Source: Candidatus Zixiibacteriota bacterium (GTDB lineage Bacteria; Zixibacteria; MSB-5A5; GN15; FEB-12). From it: DNA of 64,000 bases. Positions 1 to 10,500 of this stretch are shown here, one piece after another. The notes under the pieces were generated by a model. The model worked only from the letters and a program-made list of their open reading frames with translations, made no database searches and was not told the DNA's origin. The number at the start of each line of letters is the position of its first letter. The first letter of the stretch is position 1. The DNA is taken from contig JAJRSF010000038.1 of assembly GCA_024278935.1 (NCBI GenBank), positions 124,001 through 188,000 of the forward strand. Direction: 5' to 3'. The translations under genes and the position numbers were made by a program.

Positions 1-1148
1 GGGGATATATGTTTTATACTTTCTTTTTGATACCGAAATATTAGGTCTTCATTTTTTGCTGATCCTTTAGCTTCAACTAACAGAGAATCATCTAATTTAT
101 TATTAATTGATATTTTTGTGAGATATAAATTATTGTAGCTCTTTTGACAAAACGCAGAAAGTATTGATGCGGTTTTAATTGTTTTTGGCTTATCTTTTGT
201 ATATTCGGAAATTACTAATTGTAAAGAATCAATTTGTTGTATGATTGCTTGTTTTTTGCTGTATTTCAGCTGATACTCAGATATGATTTCTGATTCTGAA
301 CTTAGGAGAGAACTAACACCTGTTGTGACTAATAGTAAAACAAAGATTAAGAAAGCAACACGACATAGCAGTTTAAGACTGTTTTGAGCAGCATGGAGAT
401 ATTGTGACTTTTGTGAGTTCGCTGTTGTATATGATAATTTTTTAATGAAATTTTTATTAAGCTTTGACAAAATTAGAGCAGAATCGTTTACTGAATACTT
501 ATTAAATTTAATTCCTGAGAAAATAGAATCTAATATCATGTCTAAATCAGATTGTGAATCAATTACAAATATATTATTATTATCTTTTTGCACCATGTGA
601 TAGTTCTTATTAAAAAGTGTAAACGAATGAATTGCGTTTTTGTCTTTTGATAATTTTACTTGTGAAAGTAATGCGAGTTGAAGGGTTGAAATTTGTAAAC
701 AGTTAACATGATTGTTTTCTATGCTCTTTAAAACAGAATCTATTATTTCTTTTTTTATCGCTTGATAGACAAACAGCTTTGTTTTCTTGCTTGTAAGTAT
801 TGAAAATTTCACATCATATTCTTTATCTGTAAATAACTTCATAGAGTTCTGAATTTCAGATAAATTAGAACCTTGCATATCTTTGATATATGTATAGGAA
901 GAAGATAGGTTTAAAATAATGTTAACTGGTTGTCCAAATAAAAGCTGCTTTTGTTGCAATATTATTAAATAATCAGAAAAAATATCAAATGAAAATGTTT
1001 TATACTCTGTTTTTTGTAAAACAACAGATGACTTTTTACCTATTATTTTGATAAACTCAAACGAATTGTTATTGACAAATAGGAAATATTCTATTTGCCG
1101 AAAATCAATAATGTTTATAAATGAATTTTTAGTTTTTATTGCATGCAT
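1..1148 (-). CDS. GspL/PilM-PilN-like inner-membrane assembly protein (C-terminus cut by window edge)
   Basis: The minus-strand frame is open from an ATG at 1148 to the window edge, giving 382 codons with no stop. It starts 3 bp after the secretin stop codon, so it is surely co-transcribed. Reading it by eye shows a roughly 260-residue N-terminal part without hydrophobic segments, one membrane segment (LLCRVAFLIFVLLLVTTGV, about residues 261-280), then a helical stretch and the start of a small C-terminal domain. This layout (cytoplasmic actin-like domain, single membrane pass, coiled coil, periplasmic ferredoxin-like fold) fits GspL or fused PilM-PilN proteins. I see no diagnostic motif, so the call rests on architecture and on position next to gspD and gspE. 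The C-terminus lies outside the window. Confidence 0.6.
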   Translation of the reverse strand, partial: MHAIKTKNSFINIIDFRQIEYFLFVNNNSFEFIKIIGKKSSVVLQKTEYKTFSFDIFSDYLIILQQKQLLFGQPVNIILNLSSSYTYIKDMQGSNLSEIQNSMKLFTDKEYDVKFSILTSKKTKLFVYQAIKKEIIDSVLKSIENNHVNCLQISTLQLALLSQVKLSKDKNAIHSFTLFNKNYHMVQKDNNNIFVIDSQSDLDMILDSIFSGIKFNKYSVNDSALILSKLNKNFIKKLSYTTANSQKSQYLHAAQNSLKLLCRVAFLIFVLLLVTTGVSSLLSSESEIISEYQLKYSKKQAIIQQIDSLQLVISEYTKDKPKTIKTASILSAFCQKSYNNLYLTKISINNKLDDSLLVEAKGSAKNEDLIFRYQKESIKHIS

Positions 1149-1151
1149 CAG

Positions 1152-3041
1152 TTATTTTTCAATAATAAGTGAATCTAAATTTACAGAACCTTCAGAGCCA
1201 TAATAGATATATGGTGTGATATAAATCATAAGTTCAGTTTTATTTTCAGTAGTAGTATGGTTTTGAAATAGTCTGCCTATTATAGGTATAGAGCCGAGTA
1301 TTGGAAATTTTGATATGTTTTTTCTTTTAGTTGTTTCAATTAACCCTCCTAATACAATCGTCTCACCATGTTTTAATTTTACTGTAGAATTTAAAATACG
1401 CTTACTAATAGTTGGAGGTATATCAGGGTCAAAAGCACTTTGAGGAGAATTAAACTCCGGCTTAACTTCTACTATCAACTCATTAGAACTATTTACATAC
1501 GGTGTTACTTCCAAACTCATATTGGCTTCGATTGTTTCAAATCGTTGTGCCGTTTGTGTTGAGAGACTTGTCTGTTGGGACGGAAAAACTGTTTGGCTTT
1601 CTAAGAGATAATATTGTGTTGTTCCTATATTTAATGATGCCGTATGACCATTTAATGTAGCAATTTTTGGATGTGAACGAAGATTAGCAGTCCCTTCTTC
1701 TTCCATCATATGTAATCTCAGGAAAAAATTATCATCAAGAGTACCTAGGTTGGAAATTCCTAAATGCCGTTCTATTGACCGTAAATTATTGTTGATATTA
1801 GAACCTTTCGCACTAATATCAATGTTGGGGAAATATGATTGTCCGGGAAGACCTGCATCTCCACCAAAGTTATTAGCAGTGATGCCAAACTCTGCTCTAT
1901 CTGATGTGGAATAATCAATAACGAGAACTTCAAAAAGTACCTGAGCTATAGGAATATCAACTTCATCTATAAATGATTGTAATTTAGCAATTGAAGTTCT
2001 TGGTCCTGTTAAGACAAGACCATTATGTTCTTTAACTACTTTGATAGTCAACTGTTTAGTGTACGATACCGGAATGATAGATTCTATTGTTTCTGCTATC
2101 AGATGTTTTAAACGAATCAGCTTAGTGTCATACATATCTTCTGATTCTCTGTTTCCGATAAAATAAATCCCGTCTACTTCTTTAAAAGAATACTTTGAGT
2201 TTAGAAGTAGGTAGGTGAGGGTCTCTTCGGCTGTTTTATTTTTAATGCTTGCCGTGATATTGCCCTCAAGTTTCATCTGAATAAAAAGATCTAATCCACA
2301 TTCATTCTTTAAAACTGTCAGAACATCACCAATCGAAGTATTGGCAACATCAAGAGTAATCAACCCCTCCTCACATGAGACATTAAGGTTTCTTGATAAT
2401 GAGGGTGATGTTGTGCCAGATTGGTCTTTTCCAATATAAATTATCTTATCAATGACTTTGTACGTGAAATTATTTGATGTGAATATAACTTTTAACGCCT
2501 TAGTTGTTTCCATGTTATGTATTGTACTAGAAATTTTACCTGATAAATGACTTTCAATAATAATATTACGTTCAGTAAGTTCAATTAGTGTTCTTACAAA
2601 ATAATCTATACTGGCATTTTTAACGTCAACTGTGAGTAAATTGTTTTCAAAGAAAATATTCAATGGTTCAAGAGGTGGCGGTGGAATGATAGGTTTATAA
2701 ATTTTAATAATCGTACCTGTTTTTTCCCAACTGAGTTGATATTCATTTATTATAAACAGAAGAGCATCATTGAGGTTTACATTTTCAAGGCGAAAATTTA
2801 TATTTCCAACGACAGATGGATCTATATACATAGATAAATTATAAGTCCTAGCTAAGGCAGTAAGAGCATCAAACAGGCTTATATTAGAGAAGTCAAGTTT
2901 AGGAATAATGATGGTAGTGTCTAGTATCAGTTCAGTAGGAATTGTTAAAGAACTGTCTGTTATTAAAGCTTCATCTGCTGTTGCTGTATGACTAAAAAGT
3001 AATAAAAATATTATGAGTATGAATTTGTTTATGTTTTTCAT
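1152..3041 (-). CDS. gspD: Secretin of type II secretion / type IV pilus (GspD/PilQ family)
   Basis: This 629-residue outer-membrane channel protein forms the exit pore for folded exoproteins or a pilus. A signal peptide covers residues 1-22 (ending HTATA). Three tandem STN-type short domains follow at about 45-115, 125-205 and 220-300, then an N-domain at about 310-370 and the secretin barrel from about 370. The C-terminus holds the family signature: LGGLIETTKRKN, then FPILGSIPIIGRLF, then a TELMIYITPYI strand. Three STN repeats is more than many GspD proteins have and recalls PilQ and other FCB secretins. Start ATG at 3041 has only a weak AGAGAG ribosome site. It lies 14 bp after gspE and 3 bp before the GspL/PilN-like gene. 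Whether the system secretes enzymes or builds pili cannot be decided from this window. Confidence 0.93.
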   Translation of the reverse strand: MKNINKFILIIFLLLFSHTATADEALITDSSLTIPTELILDTTIIIPKLDFSNISLFDALTALARTYNLSMYIDPSVVGNINFRLENVNLNDALLFIINEYQLSWEKTGTIIKIYKPIIPPPPLEPLNIFFENNLLTVDVKNASIDYFVRTLIELTERNIIIESHLSGKISSTIHNMETTKALKVIFTSNNFTYKVIDKIIYIGKDQSGTTSPSLSRNLNVSCEEGLITLDVANTSIGDVLTVLKNECGLDLFIQMKLEGNITASIKNKTAEETLTYLLLNSKYSFKEVDGIYFIGNRESEDMYDTKLIRLKHLIAETIESIIPVSYTKQLTIKVVKEHNGLVLTGPRTSIAKLQSFIDEVDIPIAQVLFEVLVIDYSTSDRAEFGITANNFGGDAGLPGQSYFPNIDISAKGSNINNNLRSIERHLGISNLGTLDDNFFLRLHMMEEEGTANLRSHPKIATLNGHTASLNIGTTQYYLLESQTVFPSQQTSLSTQTAQRFETIEANMSLEVTPYVNSSNELIVEVKPEFNSPQSAFDPDIPPTISKRILNSTVKLKHGETIVLGGLIETTKRKNISKFPILGSIPIIGRLFQNHTTTENKTELMIYITPYIYYGSEGSVNLDSLIIEK

Positions 3042-3055
3042 CTTGTAACTCTCTG

Positions 3056-4483
3056 TTAAAAGGAAATTTCTCGTAGTATTTCACTCGGGGTTGTTAATCC
3101 TTTGTTAATTAAAACCTCTGATGATTGAATCAAATTGATATAATTCTTCGATTGTGCTATTTGCTGTAATTCTATCTCTGATTTGTTTTGTGTAATTCCT
3201 TCTTGTAGAGCATTATCAATATCAAGTAGTTCATATATCGCTTTTCTACCATGATAACCTGAATTATTACATTTATCACATCCAACAGAATGTTTGACCG
3301 TATCAGATAGTTCTAATTTCAAATTCTCAGCCGCAATCATTTCATTCTCACTCAAACCATCTGTAATACAATATTGACAGTTTAAACGTACCAAACGTTG
3401 AGCGACAATTAGCTTTATCGTAGAAGCAAGTAATGCTCGTTCGCTACCCATGTCAATAAGTCTTGAAATAGTAGCTATTGCGTTATTGGTATGTAGTGTC
3501 GAAAAAACCAAATGTCCAGTAAGAGAAGCTCTAATAGCAATTTCAAGGGTCTCATTATCACGAATTTCACCGACCATCAGAATATTTGGATCCTGTCTTA
3601 AAAGAGAGCGAAGCATTGTTGAAAATGTTAAATCTATTTCAGGCTTTACTTGAGTCTGGTTGATTCCCTCTAAATTATATTCAATAGGGTCTTCAACAGT
3701 AGATATGTTTGATTCTTCAGACTTGAGTGCACTTAATGCGGCATATAATGTGGTAGTCTTTCCTGAACCAGTAGGACCGGTGACTAGTATTATACCATTA
3801 GGTGATTTAATCTTTTTTTCAAACAATTCAAGTTGTGATTGTGTAAAACCTAGAGAATTAAGATCAAGCTTCAAACTTTCTTTATCCAATATTCGAAGTA
3901 CTGCTTTTTCTCCAAAATCAGTCGGGATAAATGAAACCCTGATATCAATCATTCGATTATGATACTGAAACCGGATACGTCCATCTTGAGGACGCCGTTT
4001 CTCAGCAATATCCAAGCCTGACATAATCTTGATACGAGATAATATCTCAGGGATTTGTTCTTTTGATATCTCTTCTTGAGTCACAAGGATACCGTCTATA
4101 CGAGCTCGACAGATCATTTTTTTTTCGTACGGTTCAAAATGAATGTCCGATGCTCTAGAAGTTATACAATTTGTAATGATTGTGTTTATTTGTTTGACTA
4201 TTTTGCTGTCCAAATTTTTCCCATTTTGATTATTCAGAGATTCACTATGAAGTGCTACATTTTCACTTGATTGAAAACAATCAGAGATTCTACTTTTGAT
4301 TTCTTCTTTGCTGATTTTAGTAGTTTGAATTTTAAGGTTTGAAATTGCCTGCAAATAACTCAAAACAGATAAATCAGATTCGTCACAAATGTAAATTTCT
4401 AAATATTCTTTAGAAATATGAGGAAAGAGATTAAAAGTGTCACAAAATTCTTTTGTAATTTTGTTTTTCAATGCTGAAGTCAT
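3056..4483 (-). CDS. gspE: Type II secretion / pilus assembly ATPase GspE/PilB
   Basis: This cytoplasmic hexameric ATPase powers pseudopilus or pilus assembly. In its 475 residues I see Walker A GPTGSGKT at 236-243, an Asp-box-like VEDPIEY just after it, Walker B-type LMVGEIRD at about 302-309, and the His-box STLHTNNA near 328. A tetracysteine zinc site (C369, C372, C402, C405) is typical of GspE/PilB and absent from PilT. The N-terminal 90 residues are a divergent N1 domain. The start ATG at 4483 has an excellent ribosome site (AGGAGGG, about 11 bp upstream) and a -10/-35 pair further up. It is the first gene of a minus-strand operon with the secretin and the GspL/PilN-like gene, and is divergent from gspF. 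Confidence 0.95.
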   Translation of the reverse strand: MTSALKNKITKEFCDTFNLFPHISKEYLEIYICDESDLSVLSYLQAISNLKIQTTKISKEEIKSRISDCFQSSENVALHSESLNNQNGKNLDSKIVKQINTIITNCITSRASDIHFEPYEKKMICRARIDGILVTQEEISKEQIPEILSRIKIMSGLDIAEKRRPQDGRIRFQYHNRMIDIRVSFIPTDFGEKAVLRILDKESLKLDLNSLGFTQSQLELFEKKIKSPNGIILVTGPTGSGKTTTLYAALSALKSEESNISTVEDPIEYNLEGINQTQVKPEIDLTFSTMLRSLLRQDPNILMVGEIRDNETLEIAIRASLTGHLVFSTLHTNNAIATISRLIDMGSERALLASTIKLIVAQRLVRLNCQYCITDGLSENEMIAAENLKLELSDTVKHSVGCDKCNNSGYHGRKAIYELLDIDNALQEGITQNKSEIELQQIAQSKNYINLIQSSEVLINKGLTTPSEILREISF

Positions 4484-4518
4484 AAAAAGTTCTACCCTCC
4501 TAGGGCGTTTGTTACTAT

Positions 4519-4546
4519 ATTATAAACAAATTCTTATAAAAGTAAA
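4519..4546 (-). promoter_or_regulatory. Promoter of the gspE-gspD operon
   Basis: On the minus strand TTTACT (4546-4541), a 16-bp spacer and a perfect TATAAT (4524-4519) lie about 35 bp before the gspE start codon. The whole gspE/gspF divergent gap is only 68 bp, so the gspF promoter must overlap it. Sequence match only. Confidence 0.6.
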
Positions 4547-4551
4547 GTGAA

Positions 4552-5748
4552 ATGCCACAATATAACTATACAGGTAAATTAGTTGACGGGACGGAAACTT
4601 CAGGTCTCATAAAAGCATCAGATGAAACTCATCTAGAGCAATTACTGATTGATAAGGGTATGTTTTTAGAGTCATACAGAGTTTCAACCTCTCGTTTCAA
4701 AGAATTATCATTAAAATTATTTAAAAAATCTGAAATCACTAAAATTACTCGTCAGATTAATATACTACTCGATAGTGGAATTTCAATCCTTGAAGCTCTT
4801 GAATTAAGCTATGAACAATCTAAAGACAGAACTCTTCAAATAATTCTTCAAGATGTTATCAATCAAGTTGAATCAGGGAAGTCAATTGCATCTTCATTTA
4901 ACAGATATCCGCTTATCTTTGATTCTATGTATATTTCGATGATTGATGTTGGTGAACTCTCCGGACGTATTGACCTTGCATTTGATAGGATCGCATCGTA
5001 CCGTGAAAAAAGTGAAGAGACAACCAAAAAGATTACATCAGCCTTAACTTATCCGATTCTTGTCATCTTTGTCGCAATCTTTGTTGTCTTTGCTCTGATT
5101 CTTTATGTTGTCCCAGTCTTCTCATCAATGTATGCAAATTTTGGAGCAGAACTTCCTCAACTTACCCAATATGTAGTTTCATTTTCTGATGGGCTAAAAA
5201 ACAGTTTTTGGTATTGGATGATTTTGCTATTGCTTTCAATAGTAGGAAGTGGATTTGTTTGGTTCTCAGAAAAATTCAAATTGTATTTAGATAAAGTATT
5301 AGTGAAAATTCCTTTAATAAAAAATTTAGTTATGAAAATTATTTCAGCACGGTTCTGTCGCACTCTCGGTTCTTTATTAACATCTGGAGTTGATATTATT
5401 TACGCTTTTCAAGTTGCTGTCAAAACAACAGGGAACAAATATGTTATACAAAAGCTCGAACCGGCAGAGATTCATTTGACGCAAGGGAAGTCATTAACAG
5501 AAGCAATAGAAACAGCTTCTTTGTTCCCAAAAGCGATGCTTCGCATGACCGCATCAGGTGAAAAAACCGGAAGACTCGGTGAGATGCTTTTAAAATCAGC
5601 TGAGTACTATGAAAAAGAATCGGACTCTGAAATAAAAACACTTACGACACTCATAGAACCTTTAATCATAATTATTCTTGGGGTGTTTGTCGCATTCATT
5701 CTTATTGCAATGTATCTACCACTGTTTGATTTGGTCGGAACGATTTAA
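4552..5748 (+). CDS. gspF: Inner-membrane platform protein GspF/PilC
   Basis: This 398-residue polytopic platform protein works with the GspE ATPase. Two T2SSF repeats are visible, about residues 62-185 and 265-385. Each contains the family pattern of a helical bundle, GISILEALE or GVDIIYAFQ, then YISMIDVGELSGRI or MLRMTASGEKTGRL. Three membrane segments lie at about 165-190, 218-238 and 370-395. The N-terminus (MPQYNYTGKLVDGTETSG) is typical of PilC/GspF. The ribosome site is weak (AAGTAAAGTGAA), and the start is supported mainly by the conserved N-terminus. It diverges from gspE with 68 bp between them, unlike the common co-directional order, and no other assembly gene follows. Confidence 0.95.
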   Translation: MPQYNYTGKLVDGTETSGLIKASDETHLEQLLIDKGMFLESYRVSTSRFKELSLKLFKKSEITKITRQINILLDSGISILEALELSYEQSKDRTLQIILQDVINQVESGKSIASSFNRYPLIFDSMYISMIDVGELSGRIDLAFDRIASYREKSEETTKKITSALTYPILVIFVAIFVVFALILYVVPVFSSMYANFGAELPQLTQYVVSFSDGLKNSFWYWMILLLLSIVGSGFVWFSEKFKLYLDKVLVKIPLIKNLVMKIISARFCRTLGSLLTSGVDIIYAFQVAVKTTGNKYVIQKLEPAEIHLTQGKSLTEAIETASLFPKAMLRMTASGEKTGRLGEMLLKSAEYYEKESDSEIKTLTTLIEPLIIIILGVFVAFILIAMYLPLFDLVGTI

Positions 5749-5853
5749 AAACATACAGTGACAGAACTGACACCAAATATTATTAGAAATCTCAACACTA
5801 ATTTGTCTAAAGATGTGTTGCATCGCAATCTTTGATAGAACATCTCATTTATC

Positions 5854-5882
5854 TTGACAACCAAGATTATCATGTTTATTTT
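5854..5882 (+). promoter_or_regulatory. Promoter upstream of the PQQ-propeller gene
   Basis: TTGACA (5854-5859), a 17-bp spacer and TATTTT (5877-5882) lie 53 bp before the TTG start codon. Same pattern as the other promoters listed in this window. Confidence 0.5.
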
Positions 5883-5935
5883 AGTTATTAAAGGCTCAAC
5901 TTGATTACTTCACTGACTGGGAGATTGGGATTAAA

Positions 5936-7465
5936 TTGTATAACTATACTAAGCTCTATAGATTAATAATATCAGTAACGATTGTTGTTGCAGCTTTATG
6001 CTCCTTTACTATCGCATCTGAAATTTCTTTCGAAGGCGAATCTGATTGGCCAATGTATCAGTACAATGCTCAGCATACGGGATATAACGACAAAGATTCA
6101 ATAACTGTTCCTCTTCAGCTCTTATGGAAAAAAAGATATCAACCTGATTTGTATCCTATTAATCAACCTGTTGTTATTGGGAATAAAGTAGTCATTTCCA
6201 ATAAAGATAAACAAACAACATACCCTTTATTAGTGCTCAGATGTTTAGAAAGTAACACAGGTATTGAAATCTGGAAACAAGAATTTGATTCTACTTATGA
6301 TTTATCCCCTCCCGCATATTATGATGGAAAAATAATTTGTGAAATAAACAAGCATTGGGGAATGGTATATGCGTTTGACTTTTTAACAGGTAATACTGTT
6401 TGGCAAAGATTTTATAATTCACAATGGGCTAAGAGTTTAGGTCCTGTTATTTATAAAGATAAAGTATACTTTGTTGCAGGTTTTTATGGCGGATTAGAAT
6501 GTATTAATGCTAGCACAGGTGATTCATTATGGTGGACAGGATTCAATAAAGTTTGGGATGAATGTGAACCTGCTATTTTTGAAGATAACTCATATGTCTT
6601 TCTATCTGGATGGCTCAGATGTTTTGATAATAATACTGGCACCATGCTTTGGGAAAACAGAATTTTACCGCAGGATGTCCCTGATGCTGTTGGTACAGTG
6701 CCAGTTATTGATACAATATCAAATATTGTCTATGTTTCACAAGATGAAGGATTATATGCTGTTGACCTTGAAACCACTAACACATTATGGAGATATGATT
6801 GGAGCTATGTCGCTATTTGGGATACTCTAGGACTTTGGTCTTTTCAAAGATTAACTCCAGCAATTTGTAATGGTCGTGTGTATGCTTCTCATGCTGATTC
6901 AGTAAATTGCTATGATGGATTAACCGGTGAATTAATTTGGAACTATAAAACTGATACTTCATTTTGGAGTCCTCCGGTAATTGCAAATAATTTAATGTTC
7001 ATTTGTTCTTTAGATTCTACATTTGCTTTTAATTTACAAACACATGAAAAAGTTTGGTCATATCCTATTAGCGGACAATTATCTGTTGGAAATAACCGAC
7101 TTTATGTAGGCACTCGTGCAGGTGATTTTTATGCCTTTGGAAGAATAGCAACTGATGTTGATGATAATTTTACAAACGAATTACCTTCTGGATTTGAATT
7201 ACATCAAAACTACCCAAACCCATTTAACCCATCTACTAATATTACATTTACAATACCTACCAGCTCATATGTATATCTGACAATTTATAATATTCTTGGA
7301 CAGGAGATAGTTACACTAGTTGATGATGAATTAAGTGCAGGTGAACATACTTATCAATGGGATGCTAAAAATTTTAATAATAACGATGTATCAACAGGAA
7401 TGTATTTATATAAATTAACTATGGAAAAATTTACTGATGTAAAAAAGATGGTTTACATAAAATAG
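5936..7465 (+). CDS. Exported PQQ-like beta-propeller protein with Por/FlgD-type C-terminal sorting tail
   Basis: This 509-residue protein starts with TTG at 5936; the next in-frame Met (WPMYQYNAQHTGYN) lies after the signal peptide, so the TTG is required. The signal peptide runs to about residue 27 (CSFTIA). The rest is a chain of repeated blades, each with a G..LW or G...W pair and V.VI.NK..YV, typical of the PQQ/BamB-like propeller superfamily. No PQQ or dehydrogenase catalytic residues can be claimed. The last 90 residues begin LPSGFELHQNYPNPFNPST and end KKMVYIK. This is the type A sorting-domain (TIGR04183/FlgD-Ig) pattern of FCB bacteria. It is followed 50 bp later by the RHS gene and may be in its transcription unit. 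Ligand unknown. Confidence 0.82.
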   Translation: MYNYTKLYRLIISVTIVVAALCSFTIASEISFEGESDWPMYQYNAQHTGYNDKDSITVPLQLLWKKRYQPDLYPINQPVVIGNKVVISNKDKQTTYPLLVLRCLESNTGIEIWKQEFDSTYDLSPPAYYDGKIICEINKHWGMVYAFDFLTGNTVWQRFYNSQWAKSLGPVIYKDKVYFVAGFYGGLECINASTGDSLWWTGFNKVWDECEPAIFEDNSYVFLSGWLRCFDNNTGTMLWENRILPQDVPDAVGTVPVIDTISNIVYVSQDEGLYAVDLETTNTLWRYDWSYVAIWDTLGLWSFQRLTPAICNGRVYASHADSVNCYDGLTGELIWNYKTDTSFWSPPVIANNLMFICSLDSTFAFNLQTHEKVWSYPISGQLSVGNNRLYVGTRAGDFYAFGRIATDVDDNFTNELPSGFELHQNYPNPFNPSTNITFTIPTSSYVYLTIYNILGQEIVTLVDDELSAGEHTYQWDAKNFNNNDVSTGMYLYKLTMEKFTDVKKMVYIK

Positions 7466-7515
7466 ATAAAAACAAAATAATAATAGACACCAATAGTAAT
7501 TGGTTGGAGGAAGTA

Positions 7516-10500
7516 ATGTTTAACAAAATTACAATTATTCTTATTAGCTGTATCTTATTATTAATCCCTTCTTTTACAAGGAGTGAAATTTATGTCTCAG
7601 ATAAATTATCTGCAACAGTTGGTTTTGAAGGAAATCAACCTACAGGGTCGGGAGGGTTTTCGAATAGTGTAAATTTATATACTGGACAGCATGTTGAGAG
7701 ATATAACTTAGTATCAATTCCTGGTAAAAATGGTATGGGAGCATCTCTTAGTTTGGGGTACAGTGGAAATGTAAGCAATCAAGCTAAAATAAGTAATAGA
7801 TATTCTCAAACATCTCCTTTTGGTTTAGGGTTTGATTTAGGTCAAGAAAAAATAGTTGTCAATCATATGAATACAATTGATATCAGTGATGATAGTTATC
7901 TGTTAATAGTCGGTGGACAAAGTATGAAATTAATGCCAAAAATCGGTATAGATCGTTGTTTGGAATGTACTTTTTGGGATAATAATTCATGGCCTTGGAC
8001 ATGCATAAATTATGTAAGCTCTGAGGGTCCTGATTGTGACTCTGTAACATATATGGAGCTTACAAACCAATACGAAACTCAGAGTCAAATTCCCTGGAGA
8101 ATTTACAGTACAGTACTATATGAAAGTGGTGTTGCTATACAAGTAATTGGCTGGACTATAATTAAAGAAGATGGTTCAATCTATAAATATGGAGATTTTA
8201 ATGACGGTCTAACTAATAGAAATAGTACAGAATATACATTACGCTGGGGATCAAGTATCGGGTCTGGCCATGGTACTGGTGATATTCTATTCCCTATAAA
8301 ATGGAATCTAAGTAGTGTAAGCGATATTGAAGAACATAATTATGTCAATTACGGTTATTTACAGGAATTTGATAAGGTTAAATATGGTATTTTAGGCTTT
8401 GATTCCGATAATGACTATACTAGGTTTTCATATTTAGATAAAGTTACAACATCATTAGGATATACAGCTGAGTTTATCTTTAGTAGTAGAGAAGATATGG
8501 GACGCTTTGAAAATGATCATGTTATTCAAAATTATCAAACATATAAAGTTGATAGTATAGTAATAAAGAATCCGTCTAATGATATAACAGGTAGAGTAGC
8601 ATTCGATTATACTTACCTTAACTCTACATCTGATTATACAAGAAAGAAACTATTACTTAACAAAATTAAAAATGTTTCAGTTGATGAGTTATCAAGTAAG
8701 CTTATAGCTTCCTTTGATTACTATGAAACGCTAACCGATCCAAGTTACGCAAGCATTCATAATATTTATAGTACATTAGGTGGCACAAAGTCAATTGAAT
8801 ATAAGTTAATAGAAGCGGACAGTAATTTTGCTAATTTAGATTATTCAACACAAGATGATGAAATAGAATATTTAAGGTTTTCAACCGGACCAAACTCGTT
8901 TATCTTTGATTCACATACTTCCAGTTTTATATATAAAACAGTTTATGGAAATTTGGACGGATATTGGACTACAGAAATTATAAGTGGCGATAATCTATCT
9001 AATATTCAGGCTGTTTCTGGCGAGGGATGGAATGCTATTTATGAAAAAACAGAAAAAGAAATCCATGTGAATAGGTGGTTACACGGTGAGTGGAAAGAAG
9101 AAATAATCCCTACAAGTTGGACACCAACCGCAATGGTTACATTAATACCAGGTAATGATTTCATTGTTGCTCATGATGGGAGAAAAAAGTTTTATTTTTA
9201 TAAATATAATGGAATGGAATGGAATGAATATTATCTTACCGATGCAGATGATGCTGCTGGAATTGATTTTTGGTATGTTGCCAATATAGAGATATCTTCT
9301 GATTTGGTAATGATCCATTTATACCGTCAAGATGGAGAAAATAATTTTCCAAATGCAATTATTGCTGCAAAATATGATAGTAATTCTGATGAGATAGTTC
9401 GAAATATTAAATATCCAAGTAATGCTACTAATTCAGATTGGTTTAAAGAACATCCAGCAAAATTGAAGAATAATTATATTGTGTATCGACCAGGACAAAA
9501 TGCATCTTCTTTAAATGTTTTAGAATGGAATAACAATTCATGGCAGGAATCAGTATCAGTAATAAATTCAAGAGGTCAATTTGCTATAACTGAAGATGGA
9601 ATTTTTACTTTTTATCATACTATGGTTACAGACCCATGGTTTCAAACAACCCATTATTCATATTTTCAAGCAACCGCTTTGCATACAGCTACAGGCTGGC
9701 AAATAACTACAAGAACTCTTGCTGAAAATATTTTGCTTTCTGTAGCAAATCCTCCTCCTAATTATCAGCATAAATTATATACTTCCTCAGATATTGTTGT
9801 AGCAACTGATTTACCAACAAATTTATATTTTGCAGGAATTTGGAAAAGATATCTAAATGTTTATGGTCTAATTGACTTTGAAGTTGATCCTGGTGCTAAA
9901 GTCAAAGTTCCGGAAAATATGGTTTGCGCCGAATCTGCTGGGAACATAATAGTGAAAAGACATTTGGGGTCAAATGAGTGGGGTTCAACAGACACACTTC
10001 TTACAAGTGCATATATTCATCCAATAGAATCGGCGAAATGGCATTCATATACGTGCCAAGATGACTTAGTAGTAGCAGCTAAATCTGATGGTTCTGATGT
10101 TTTTGCATACAAATATAATTATGATTTGTCTAAGTGGGATACATTGAGTTTAGCTTCTGCGTTACCAGTACCATTCGATGAACTCATGGTTGAATCTTCC
10201 GGAGATTGTTTTTATATAGCTATTACTCCAAATAGTAATCTTGATGTTTCGTATCAATATTATTTTAAATGGTACAAAGATCAATGTTTTGGGAAAGCTA
10301 ATTATCCAGTTGTAAATCAAGTTATTTCAAAAAGTTTCTCTACTGATCCGAATGCAATCGCTGTTGATTATTCATATGTAGGAGGTTTTCTAGATGAATC
10401 TGCTACTACTCCAAGATTTGCAAGAACAACTGTTTCGACCCCTCATTTTGTAAGTGCACCAAATGACATTCTAGGTTATACTGAGCATAACTTTTACAAT

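Noticed and set aside
7504-7515. TTG start for the RHS protein
   Set aside because: The GGAGG ribosome site would then be inside the coding sequence; ATG 7516 fits at correct spacing.
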